Below, in pieces: positions 33,512-43,384 of a DNA stretch of 64,000 nt (the first letter of the stretch is position 1; each line of letters starts with the position of its first letter). This DNA comes from Trichomonas vaginalis G3 (lineage: Eukaryota; Parabasalia; Trichomonadida; Trichomonadidae), in assembly GCF_026262505.1 (NCBI RefSeq), contig NC_067206.1, positions 29,155,896 through 29,219,895 of the forward strand, written 5' to 3'. The position numbers and the translations under genes were made by a program. The notes under the pieces were generated by a model that ran no database searches, was not told where the DNA came from, and saw nothing but the letters and a program-made list of their open reading frames with translations.

Positions 33512-34690
33512 GGGATTTAAAAAAAAGTTCGCAAAATGGCGAATTGCGCCACTTCTAATTTTTTGGCGAATTCGCCATTTTTCAATTTCGAAACCATATA
33601 AAAGGGTCTGTTATTTTTATTTTGTGGAATTCTCGTTTTTTATTAATAAAGAGTCTAACATTTTTATTGTGTGATATTCTTCATGATTTTAAGATAGGGT
33701 CTATTATTTTTATTTTGGGATTATCGTTTTCCTCTCAATTTTACTTTACAAAATGGCGAATTCACAATTTGGCGAAGACGTTAAGCCCAATATTATGTTT
33801 CCAATTTTCTTATCAATTTGCAAAATATATTTGATGAATATATATATTATGACAATAAAGTTCATATTTGTTTACGATTAAAAATTATTATTTTTTTTGG
33901 TTTTGCATTTCATTATGCTGATTGCAAAATTAGATTTTCTTGAGGTTAGTTTGATTAAATCATATCAATTTATTCTCATACTAACTAATCAGAATATTTT
34001 TGAATTCAAAATAAGAACTTTATTATTAAGTTCGTTAAAAATTATTACTCATAACATAAACAGTTTTTATGTGCGCTTTAAGAAATGATATGGTTTTAAT
34101 TTGAAAAATTTGAATGAAACAAATTGTTGCCTTGTCCGCACACTCATAATTAATAATATTAATATTATTTGGAATCTCTTCCTTTATGATATTGTGAATG
34201 AATTTATCTAAAATTAGATAATATTTGCAAATATTTAGGTTTTTCTCAATTATTCAGTATTTCTAATAATAGAATTTACTTGTATAAAAATGTAATTAAA
34301 AAAAAGAAGAAATTATTCAATATTATGAGATAAATAAAAGATATGACCGAGATTATCTCAAAAACACGAGAAGTCATTACAGTATTTGCATGGTACTGTA
34401 TTAATATATTTGAAGTTATATGATAAGTTTCCAAAAACAAGTATTGACGCCAATAATCTGTCAATCATTCACTTAAATTCAAAATGGTTATCATGAGCAT
34501 CATGACTATACGAAATAAAGTTATAAACATACTGTAACTATTGACATATGCAAAAATTATCAATGATTATAGCGAGATTAAATATTTATTATGTCACTTT
34601 TTGAGTTCGCCGCATTCGAAAAAATCAGGCTGAGTTAGCGAATTTTCAGTAATTCGCCATTTGGCGAAACTGTTTTTAAATGCCAAACTT
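33512..34690. mobile_element. Possible MITE with GGCGAATT-rich ends
   Basis: The left side holds ATTTAAAAAAAAGTTCGCAA, ATGGCGAATTGCGCC and GGCGAATTCGCCATTTT. The right side, in reverse complement, reads ATTTAAAAACAGTTTCGCC and then AAATGGCGAATTACTG. Arms of about 35 bp match at roughly 80 percent. Inside, a short GGGTCTRTTATTTTTATTTT block occurs at about 33605 and 33697, with a looser version near 33650. No coding and no clear target duplication is seen, so it is a degraded or chance structure. Confidence 0.4.
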
Positions 34691-35477
34691 TGGCATTTCA
34701 AATAATAAATCTGAATAATATGAGTATGGAACGGGCAAGTTTAAACTTATGATCTTAACCACTTAAAGATATGAGCTCTCAATTTTCGACCCCCAATATA
34801 CGTTTATTTTAGTTTCGGCATATTAACATGAAGCAAGAGCCAAACCCTTAAAGACGTGTCCTCTAGTTTTGCCAACTCTTTCATATATTGTAACTATTTT
34901 CAGGAAAAAACGCAAATTCAAAATTAGAAATTCACATTTAATCGAGTATAGTATTAAATTACTATCTTTCGTACACGGACTAAGCAACAACTCAAGGTGC
35001 ATGCTCATTACAGACAAAATCCCCTCTAGGGCACTTAAATTGGGTGAGTTAGCACCAAACAAGCCATAAGTTAAAGATCTGAACTTGCTCCAGACAATGC
35101 ATCACTTTAGTTATGAATGCACCAGAAATCCGTCCAAACTCATACATTTCTACGCTAATCACGATAATAAATATACTATTTTGTACTTTTTACAATAAAT
35201 CTCTCTTTGTTACACTACAAAATCAATGTGCATTTCGTTGCACCAGTTTTGAATCTTGTTAAATAATGATTTTTGTTACTTTCATGATACAGTCCCATTT
35301 AGTAAACGGATTATTTACAAAATAAAAATAAAAAATATATTTTTTATTTACGATTTTTTATATTTGGATTTTTAAGGCATAATTTAGAAAATATTAATAA
35401 TTTAATCGATTTGATATTAAGAAAGACATTTAAAATTCATAAAAGATCCAAATAATTTCATATCCAAAGTTATTAAT
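34691..35477. other. AT-rich spacer
   Basis: No gene is seen. Opposed small frames at 34823-35069 mirror one another and lack coding character. Confidence 0.4.
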
Positions 35478-35567
35478 ATTTGAAGATTTGAGGAAAGAAA
35501 AGGAGAAATATTGCATATGAAATGTTTTCAAAAAATACATCAGAAATTGTAAAAGAATTTTAATAAT
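35478..35567 (+). repeat. Left copy of a 90-bp flanking direct repeat
   Basis: This 90-bp segment (starting ATTTGAAGATTTGAGG) is repeated without a mismatch at 36393-36482. It ends exactly where the MULE-derived element begins. Confidence 0.95.
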
Positions 35568-36392
35568 GAGAAAGGGACAGACTAGCCCATTGTCACTTTT
35601 TAATTTAGCAAATGAACGCTTATGGAGTGGAGTTTTTGGGTAAATCTGATTTGCTTATAAATGGAATAAAATCAAAAGAAACCATATTGGCATTATATTA
35701 TGCAAAAATAAATGATCTTACTTAGTACTTTTAAAGTTAATTTCAGAAAAAATTTGACACAATGGTATCCGGCACATACAAGTGGTGTACAACCAAAATA
35801 TAAGTTGGTTTAAACATATATTGCTATATCTCATGATCTTACTTAGTACTTTTGTTAATTTCAGAAAAAATTTGACATGGTATCCGGCACATACAAGTGG
35901 TGTACAACCAAATCTTCGACTCGATGAACTTGTCATCGAGTTATATTCCAGTGTTGTTCCTTCATTCCTGATTAAGTTGCAAATTAAAGGTCTGGATTCA
36001 GAGAGAAGTGTTAAAGTTATCAAAAAAGTCACAAGAGATTTCGAAGAAATGACACAATTTAAAAAAGTCGAATGCATCAGTATGCTTGAAGCTGTTCAGA
36101 AAGGTCTGAAAAATGATACACTTGATCCCAACATTGTTTACTCAACATTAAAAATATTATTGCAAAGAAAACATTTGATTTAATAAACATTTAATTTATT
36201 ATAATTAATTTTTTATTACAGTATAGTAAAAAATGCTATAAATAAATTATTATATTTTATTAAAATGTGACTTTTAATAGTAAGTGAATAAAATAAATCA
36301 GGAATTGGGAAAGAAATAAGGTTAATTAAAAATAATGAAATTACAAGTTTAAGGTTAATGAAAGTGACAATGGGCGAGTTTGTCCCCCACTC
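35568..36392 (+). mobile_element. MULE-derived non-autonomous element, copy 3
   Basis: The ends GAGAAAGGGACAGAC and (reverse complement) GAGTGGGGGACAAAC match copy 1 exactly. It carries two units of the sequence amplified in copy 1, the second slightly shortened, then the transposase-tail remnant (to 36183). Apart from the extra unit it is nearly the same as copy 2. It is bounded on both sides by perfect 90-bp direct repeats, where copies 1 and 2 have 10- and 8-bp ones. Confidence 0.85.
35890..36183 (+). pseudogene. MULE transposase C-terminal remnant in copy 3
   Basis: The ~90 codons ending KILLQRKHLI are almost the same as 10490-10778 in copy 2 and resemble the end of the full transposase at 11033-12499. 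There is no catalytic core. Persistence of this open tail in two copies suggests a common, recently spread parent. Confidence 0.65.
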
Positions 36393-36482
36393 ATTTGAAG
36401 ATTTGAGGAAAGAAAAGGAGAAATATTGCATATGAAATGTTTTCAAAAAATACATCAGAAATTGTAAAAGAATTTTAATAAT
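36393..36482 (+). repeat. Right copy of the 90-bp flanking direct repeat
   Basis: Identical to 35478-35567 and starting at the base after the element's right end. Confidence 0.95.
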
Positions 36483-36516
36483 TAATAAGATTTGGATGGG
36501 TTAAAATTTGTGATGA

Positions 36517-37245
36517 AACCACCCGATGCTAATTCACGCCACACATACACAGAAGCATTCTATCACGCAACCACCCGATGCTAACTCACGCCACACATAC
36601 ACAGAAGCATTCTATCACGCAACCACCCGATGCTAACTCACGCCACACATACACAGAAGCATTCTATCACGCAACCACCCGATGCTAACTCACGCCACAC
36701 ATACACAGAAGCATTCTATCACGCAACCACCCGATGCTAACTCATGCCACACATACACAGAAGCATTCTATCACGCAACCACCCGATGCTAACTCATGCC
36801 ACACATACACAGAAGCATTCTATCACGCAACCACCCGATGCTAACTCACGCCACACATACACAGAAGCATTCTATCACGCAACCACCCGATGCTAACTCA
36901 CGCCACACATACACAGAAGCATTCTATCACGCAACCACCCGATGCTAACTCACGCCACACATACACAGAAGCATTCTATCACGCAACCACCCGATGCTAA
37001 CTCACGCCACACATACACAGAAGCATTCTATCACGCAACCACCCGATGCTAACTCACGCCACACATACACAGAAGCATTCTATCACGCAACCACCCGATG
37101 CTAACTCACGCCACACATACACAGAAGCATTCTATCACGCAACCACCCGATGCTAACTCACGCCACACATACACAGAAGCATTCTATCACGCAACCACCC
37201 GATGCTAACTCACGCCACACATACACAGAAGCATTCTATCACGAA
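36517..37245. repeat. 52-bp tandem repeat, 14 units
   Basis: The unit contains ACCCGATGCTAACTCACGCC and TCTATCACGCAACC and recurs every 52 bp (ACCCGATG at 36521, 36573 and so on to 37197). Units differ by single bases such as CTCACG or CTCATG. It is far more GC-rich than its surroundings. No coding is seen. Confidence 0.95.
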
Positions 37246-37247
37246 TC

Positions 37248-37400
37248 CACCCAATTTGACATTAATTTTTATTAATCTTATTTTCATTACTATATGCAAC
37301 CAACCAATTTGACATTAATTTTTATTAATATATTTCATTACTATATGCAGCCACCCAATTTGACATTAATTTTCATAAATATATTTATCAAACTTCTATG
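37248..37400. repeat. About 53-bp repeat, three degenerate units
   Basis: Units read CCACCCAATTTGACATTAAT followed by T/A-rich sequence and CATTACTATATGC. The same unit occurs in reverse complement at about 43225-43330, so the pair brackets a 6-kb segment. Confidence 0.75.
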
Positions 37401-37504
37401 CACCCAACGAATTTTCAAATTCCTATCAACCACTTCTTTATTTTTATATTTTACAATTCTTTTATATACAAATTTAATACAAAGTTTTTATTCACTCATC
37501 ATCT

Positions 37505-39011
37505 TTACTTCTTTATTATCTTCAATCTCATTCTAGCAGCTCTCGCATCTTTTACTTCCTTCATTAATTCAGGCAAGTATTTTTCCAACCAAATTTCTGG
37601 TTTATTTTGTAATGCAGATTCATAATTTTTTGATTGTTTTTCCAGAGAATTGATTAAATCTTTGGCATCTTGGAACGTTTCACGATTATAAACCAGTTTT
37701 ACGACTAAAACTGCTTTATTTTTATCGTCAATATCAATAAATTCTGCGTATTTTGATATTTCGATCGGCGAACTCTTTTCTTTGTGATCCACGAGTTCAT
37801 CCTGATCACCTACATTTTTATCGATTGGAAATTCTATGATTTCACCTACGTTTTCTCCTATTTTCATAACATGTATGCCTGCAGATGGAACATGACTCTT
37901 ATTCATAAAGAAATCCTTGCAATATTTACAAGGATTCTTATCAGTATTAATATCATTATAGGAGAATCCGCAATGTATGCATTTTTCGTTTAACAAGTCA
38001 TTCTTCTCGCGTTTTTGCTTATTAATGGGATCAATTGATTCATTAATCCTAATGATAGTATCATTCAGAATGAATTTGATGAAAGTAGAAAAGTTTCTTG
38101 CTTTTTTTGCAAGTTCGTTAATGTGTCTATGCTTACCCTCTGCACTATTATTAGTGCTTATAGGTGGAATGCGGTGGTATGCTGCTAAATGCTCTTGATC
38201 TTTATATATCTGCTTCCATTTTTCCAGCTGCTCATCTGATATATTCTTTGTAGCATACATTTTCTGAACCGATGGATCAAAACATTTGTAATTGTCCTCA
38301 AAATCTTGGGCCGATTTTGATAATAATACTATCAGAGCAAAAACATGTAGTAAAGTATTATTGCCCATGGTTCCGAGATAGTGCCTAATACAGATATAAT
38401 TTTGGAAATGATTCGTATTCAAAAATTTTAAAACTCCAGTACCTAAATCGCTCATCCATTTGATTCTTGAAAAGTGCTCCATAATGTTTAATGATTTAAA
38501 TTCAATATTCATGGCTGTAAGCCACCGTTGATAAGCAGCGGATGATTCGCTGCGCCCTATGTATATCCTAGAGGGTAACCTCGCATATAGTAATTACCAC
38601 GAGGAAAAATAAATATATATTTCGGCCATGAAAAAGTAGCATCTAAGTGAATTAAATTACACTCCAACGCCAAATTTCCTGATTCGCTTGGAATATATAT
38701 AAGAAATTCTATAGGATTTCCATTGACGAATAAACTATCACTTCTTATCGTTGTGCTATAATGTACATAAAATTTCCCGGATATGAAGTTAAGATATCAC
38801 CAATCTCATTATCATGCTTTATTTTTTCCTGTATTTCATCTTGCAGAGGATGTCCTGCGAGATCAACTTTCGTTATTTGAATGTACCATTTTAACCTCCC
38901 TGAAAACTCTTTGGGTAATTTTATGTTTTTCATGTTTTTTGGTACAGTAATCATCCACAACGTATCTGATACTTTTGAATATTCAAAGGATACGATTTTG
39001 TCATACAATGT
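37505..39011 (-). pseudogene. Degenerate MULE-like transposase gene
   Basis: Three pieces in order on the minus strand look like one transposase. The 5' piece (39008-38745) holds a polar domain. The middle piece (about 38740-38520) contains IHLDATFSWPKYIFIF, like the first catalytic Asp region of MULEs, and PLGYT followed by a stop and GAANHPLLINGG. The long 335-codon piece (38512-37505) has the TNNSAEGKHRHINELAKKAR motif, comparable to TNNIAES in the transposase at 11033, and a CxxC...CxxC pair (CIHCGF, CKYCKDF) absent from that protein. It is a different MULE lineage. Stops at 38745 and about 38550 and a frame change break it. Confidence 0.55.
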
Positions 39012-39617
39012 GATCTTAAAGTAATAATAATTATCTGTAGAAATTTTTAAAGGGAATAATCTTCGTTTTGAAGTAGAAAATAATTTAAGTTTACAGATCG
39101 ATCAGAACTTATATTGGAAAGGCCCAAATGAATAAATGCTGGCATTTGTTCCAAAAACTTCAATGTTTGTTCATAAGTTAACAAATTGATATGAATACCA
39201 GGGCTTATTAGAATTAATTGCATTGATTTGAGTTTTTCAATATCAGTATTTTTAGAGCATTCAATACAAATATGGCAACCATCTATTGTAATTGGAGACC
39301 GATCAACTGGAATTTTTTCTATGGATTCATGAAATTGTTTGATCGCTGTAAATTTAATACCCATGATTTGTTCAAAATCTGCTTGAATTTTTTTGTCAGC
39401 TTTCAAACAAGCTTTTGCTAAAATTTCCAGAAGGTCATTGTTTTTTATTTGATTCAAAACATTAAAGTTCTTGTACATAAAATCATTATTTTGAATTAGG
39501 GCCTCATGGAAGATTAAATGAATCTTTAAACGAATAACTTTGCTTTCATTCAAATTCATTACTGATATAATATTATTTGTTGAAACAATCGAAGAGAGTA
39601 ATGGATTTCTAAATGTA

Positions 39618-39698
39618 GAAAATAACTCTGAGATATTGTATGCAAAAGATAAAACATACTTGATTTGGTTTGTAAATTGATAAGTCTGCAAATTGAAT
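39618..39698 (-). repeat. 81-bp flanking direct repeat, left copy
   Basis: Identical to 41372-41452. It starts GAAAATAACTCTGAGATATT and is part of the FYR gene's coding sequence. It ends directly at the inserted element. Confidence 0.95.
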
Positions 39699-39996
39699 GA
39701 AAAAACCAGAATTTTCGAAAAAGTGACACCAACTATTAAAGTTATTTTATTACTAGATTTATTTACAAATTATAAGATAATATCATTAACAAAATATATT
39801 TTTAATATAAATAAAAAACTTTTTTATACAAAAAATTACAATCAATCGATAAATATTATAAAACATTTATTCCAAAAAGATTAAGTAATAGGTGGGATCC
39901 TGCATATAATATAATTTTATGTCATAAAGCTTACAAATTTTAGATGGACCACAGTGAGAATGTGAGTGGTTAATTTAAAGGTGGTCTGATAAAGAT

Positions 39997-40957
39997 ATCG
40001 AAGCTTACTCAACACAGCATGAAGCAGTTTCTAATACACAATCTTACTAGTGGTGTTTCGGTCGCCAGCGCTCTCATAGGGGTGCTGATTTCAAAACCAC
40101 TACTTCAAATTATTCAACAATACTCAATGCAGCATGAAGCAGCTACTACTGCTGTATCTTACTGGTAGCGTTTTGGTCGTTGGCTCTTGCACAGTCTCTC
40201 AGATTTTTCAAAATTTTTTTTCAACACTATCTTGTTTCGCTCTCAGAAAGCTATCCTACAAAGACATCGAAGCTTACTCAACACAGCATGAAGCAGTTTC
40301 TAATACACAATCTTACTAGTGGTGTTTCGGTCGCCAGCGCTCTCATAGGGGTGCTGATTTCAAAAACCACTACTTCAAATTATTCAACAATACTCAATGC
40401 AGCATGAAGCAGCTACTACTGCTGTATCTTACTGGTAGCGTTTTGGTCGTTGGCTCTTGCACAGTCTCTCAGATTTTCAAAATTTTTTTTCAACACTATC
40501 TTGTTTCGCTCTCAGAAAGCTATCCTACAAAGACATCGAAGCTTACTCAACACAGCATGAAGCAGTTTCTAATACACAATCTTACTAGTGGTGTTTCGGT
40601 CGCCAGCGCTCTCATAGGGGTGCTGATTTCAAAAACCACTACTTCAAATTATTCAACAATACTCAATGCAGCATGAAGCAGCTACTACTGCTGTATCTTA
40701 CTGGTAGCGTTTTGGTCGTTGGCTCTTGCACAGTCTCTCAGATTTTCAAAATTTTTTTTTCAACACTATCTTGTTTCGCTCTCAGAAAGCTATCCTACAA
40801 AGACATCGAAGCTTACTCAACACAGCATGAAGCAGTTTCTAATACACAATCTTACTAGTGTGTTTCGGTCGCCAGCGCTCTCATAGGGGTGCTGATTTCA
40901 AAAACCACTACTTCAAATTATTCAACAATACTCAATGCAGCATGAAGCAGCTACTAA
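39997..40957. repeat. About 270-bp tandem repeat, 3.6 units
   Basis: The unit begins CGAAGCTTACTCAACACAGC and restarts at 40268, 40537 and 40807. Each unit has two AGCATGAAGCAG half-motifs, so it may itself come from a diverged dimer. Small frames across it repeat unit by unit and are not genes. Confidence 0.95.
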
Positions 40958-41284
40958 TAAATATATACATATATAAATATATACATATAAAATATATACA
41001 TATATAAATATATACATATATAAATATATACATATATAAATATATACATATATAAATATATACATATAAAATATATACATATATAATATAACAATATAAA
41101 TATACATATATAAATATATACATATATAAATATATACATATATAAATATATACATATATAAATATATACATATATAAATATATACATATAAATATATACA
41201 TATATAAATATATACATATATAAATATATACATATATAAATATATACATATATAAATATATACATATATAAATATATAAATAAC
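40957..41284. repeat. 16-bp AT microsatellite, about 20 units
   Basis: Repeats of TATATAAATATATACA, with a few shortened units around 41080-41100. It gives meaningless Tyr/Ile-rich frames in all three minus frames. Confidence 0.95.
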
Positions 41285-41371
41285 AAAATATAATCAAAAA
41301 ATAGTGTTTGGAAATTTAAGGTTAAGTGTCACTTTTTCTACTGTCACTTTTTCGTAAATTCTACCACACTC

Positions 41372-41452
41372 GAAAATAACTCTGAGATATTGTATGCAAA
41401 AGATAAAACATACTTGATTTGGTTTGTAAATTGATAAGTCTGCAAATTGAAT
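41372..41452 (-). repeat. 81-bp flanking direct repeat, right copy
   Basis: Identical to 39618-39698, beginning at the base after the inserted element. Confidence 0.95.
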
Positions 41453-42661
41453 TTATCATTCATTTTGAAAATTGTTTCGTTTGGGCTTGACATTATCAAT
41501 GCTTTCATGATTGGTGTAACATTATCTATATTACACGAATTTAAAATATTAATTGATTCAAATTTAACTGCTAGTTCATAGAAAGAATATTTACTATTAT
41601 CCAATATAGATCTGATACGTATTTGATAATATTCTTCACCATTTTGATTTGTTTGATCTGAAATTAAAACATTAATAAAATCTTCGATTGTTAAATCACA
41701 TGATTTTCCTGAAAAAGCAAAAATATTCGAATATCTTTTATCGCCATTAATTATTGCTTGTATTAATGGTTTAGAAATTCCTGCTTTTGAGTATAATTCC
41801 TGGTCAAATGAAAAATTTTGTAAGAAACCTATAACCTGTGCATAAAATTTGAGGCGGGCAATTATAAATGCTTCTAAAAATTTAAGAATATATTGTTCCC
41901 CTAGACGAGGGATTTTGATTTTAATTTGACTGAGATCTGTTTGCAAATATTTTTCACTTATAATAATATTTACCATTTCTGTAAAAGCTTCAGCGGATTT
42001 CTGAAATTTAGGTGTTGTTTCATATGTTTGAAGATACTTTACTTCATCGCTATTCGAGATAAAACGCTCTTTGAGTTCCTCCAAATAACAAATGATAGAT
42101 TTATTTTCAAATCCAAATAATTTATGTCCAAAATTATATACATTCTTAATATTTCTGTTTAATTCTTTGATTTTTGAAACGATTTGTCCCCAAGGATATG
42201 ATGGTGAATCTCCGACATATGCATTTGATAATGAATCCAAAACAGTGAATTTAGGTTTACCATCTTGATAAGTTATTTTATTTGTATACCATTCTTTTTG
42301 ATAGGGTTTATTGGAAGAATAATATAAAATTTTTGAAATATACCCATCTGGATAAATTGTTGAATCAGAATTTACACTATTACATCTAATAGAACCCAAC
42401 TGAATTAAAATCAAATCATCCGAAACATTTAATGGTAGATGAAGATGGTTTAGCATTAAAAAAATTGTCACTTTTTTAAAATTTCGGATTTTTAAGAGTA
42501 TGTTGAAAATTAAACATACTCTTAATATATGTTAATAATTATCATTTGATAAAATTATTTAAATAGTAATCAAAATATTGTTATAAATATTAATGGAGTT
42601 GAAAAATTATGATCATAAAAGTAAGATGTTAGCATCTAGCCTCAGTAGATACTAAGTCATA

Positions 42662-43105
42662 TCAGAATAGACACATATTCATCCTCAATTGACTCTTACT
42701 CATCTTCAATTGATTCTCACAAATAATCAATTGATCCTCACTACTGATCAATTGATTCTCACAAATAATCAATTGATTCGCATTAATTATCAATAGATTC
42801 TCACTAAGAATCAATTGATTCTCAGTCACCCTAAATTGATTCTCACTACTTATTAATTGATTCTTACTCATCCTTAATTGATTCTCGCTAAGAATCAAGT
42901 GATTCTCACTCTTCCTCAATTTCTTCTTAGTATTATTCAATTGATTCTCACTGATGTTCAGTTGAATCTCACTAATAATCAAATGATTCTCACTCATCCT
43001 CAATTGATTGTCACTTATTCACAATTTATTCTTAAACAACCTTAATTAACTCCCAGTATTCTTCAATTGATTCTCACTAATTATAATTTGATTCTCAGTC
43101 ATCCT
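42662..43105. repeat. 21-bp degenerate tandem repeat
   Basis: Units of the form CAATTGATTCTCACTAATAAT repeat with much drift. On the minus strand they read as a seven-residue SENQLII repeat for 113 codons. The absence of an ATG-led context and the drift suggest a minisatellite rather than a gene. Confidence 0.85.
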
Positions 43106-43224
43106 CAATTTATTCTAACTCAATAAGAATATGAATATGAAAATGGATTGGAATAGGTGATAATTAAAATATATTGATATGAATTTGTGAGAGTGTCTTT
43201 AATAAAGAAAAATTTGTCAAAGAA

Positions 43225-43330
43225 CAATAATGTCAAATTGGGTGGGAGCATATAGTAATGAAATATTTATTGATAAATATTAATGTCATAATAATTGAGA
43301 GCATGTAGTAATGAAAAATTAATTGATAAA
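43225..43330. repeat. Inverted copies of the 53-bp unit of 37248-37400
   Basis: GTCAAATTGGGTGGGAGCAT and ATAGTAATGAAAT, followed by a second, more degenerate unit, are the reverse complement of the units at 37248-37400. Confidence 0.7.
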
Positions 43331-43384
43331 TAATATTATTAAATAGGGTGATTGCATTGATCAATACATATATATGAATGAATT

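Larger units (their letters stand above)
39699..41371. mobile_element. Non-coding TIR element inserted in the FYR gene
   Basis: The left end reads GAAAAAACCAGAATTTTCG then AAAAAGTGACAC. The right end, in reverse complement, reads GAGTGTGGTAGAATTTACG then AAAAAGTGACAG. These are imperfect TIRs of about 31 bp. The GA start and the AAAAGTGACA block recall the MULE-derived copies. The interior is a ~270-bp tandem repeat and an AT microsatellite, with no transposase. It is flanked by perfect 81-bp direct repeats. Confidence 0.75.
39047..42456 (-). pseudogene. FYR-domain (FYRN/FYRC) protein gene, split by an insertion
   Basis: The gene starts at ATG 42456 (MLNHLHLPLNVSDD) and ends at 39047. Residues 10-80 match the F/Y-rich motif: LGSIRCNS, IYPDGYISKILYYSS, a KPKFTVLD strand and the SPSYPWGQIVSKI block. 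FYR domains occur in chromatin proteins such as MLL/Trithorax and TBRG1, usually in the nucleus. The rest is helical, Leu/Ile-rich and unrecognised. The gene is interrupted by the element at 39699-41371, flanked by an 81-bp direct repeat (27 codons). Without the insert the protein would be about 560 aa. The upstream part alone still encodes the FYR region with a short foreign tail. Confidence 0.65.

Noticed and set aside
34823-35069. Opposed small frames near 35 kb
   Set aside because: They lie on top of each other on both strands in AT-rich DNA with no motif.
36517-37245. CRISPR-like array of 52-bp units
   Set aside because: Whole units repeat head to tail without unique spacers.
40134-40858. 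Repeated small frames starting MKQLLLLYLTGSVLVVGSC
   Set aside because: The look of a signal peptide is a by-product of the 270-bp tandem unit; the frame restarts in each unit with no longer gene.
40922-41297. Tyr/Ile-rich frames in three minus-strand phases
   Set aside because: They are translations of the 16-bp AT microsatellite.
42662-43003. 113-aa heptad-repeat protein
   Set aside because: Composition and drift match a 21-bp minisatellite; no upstream start context and no non-repeat part.
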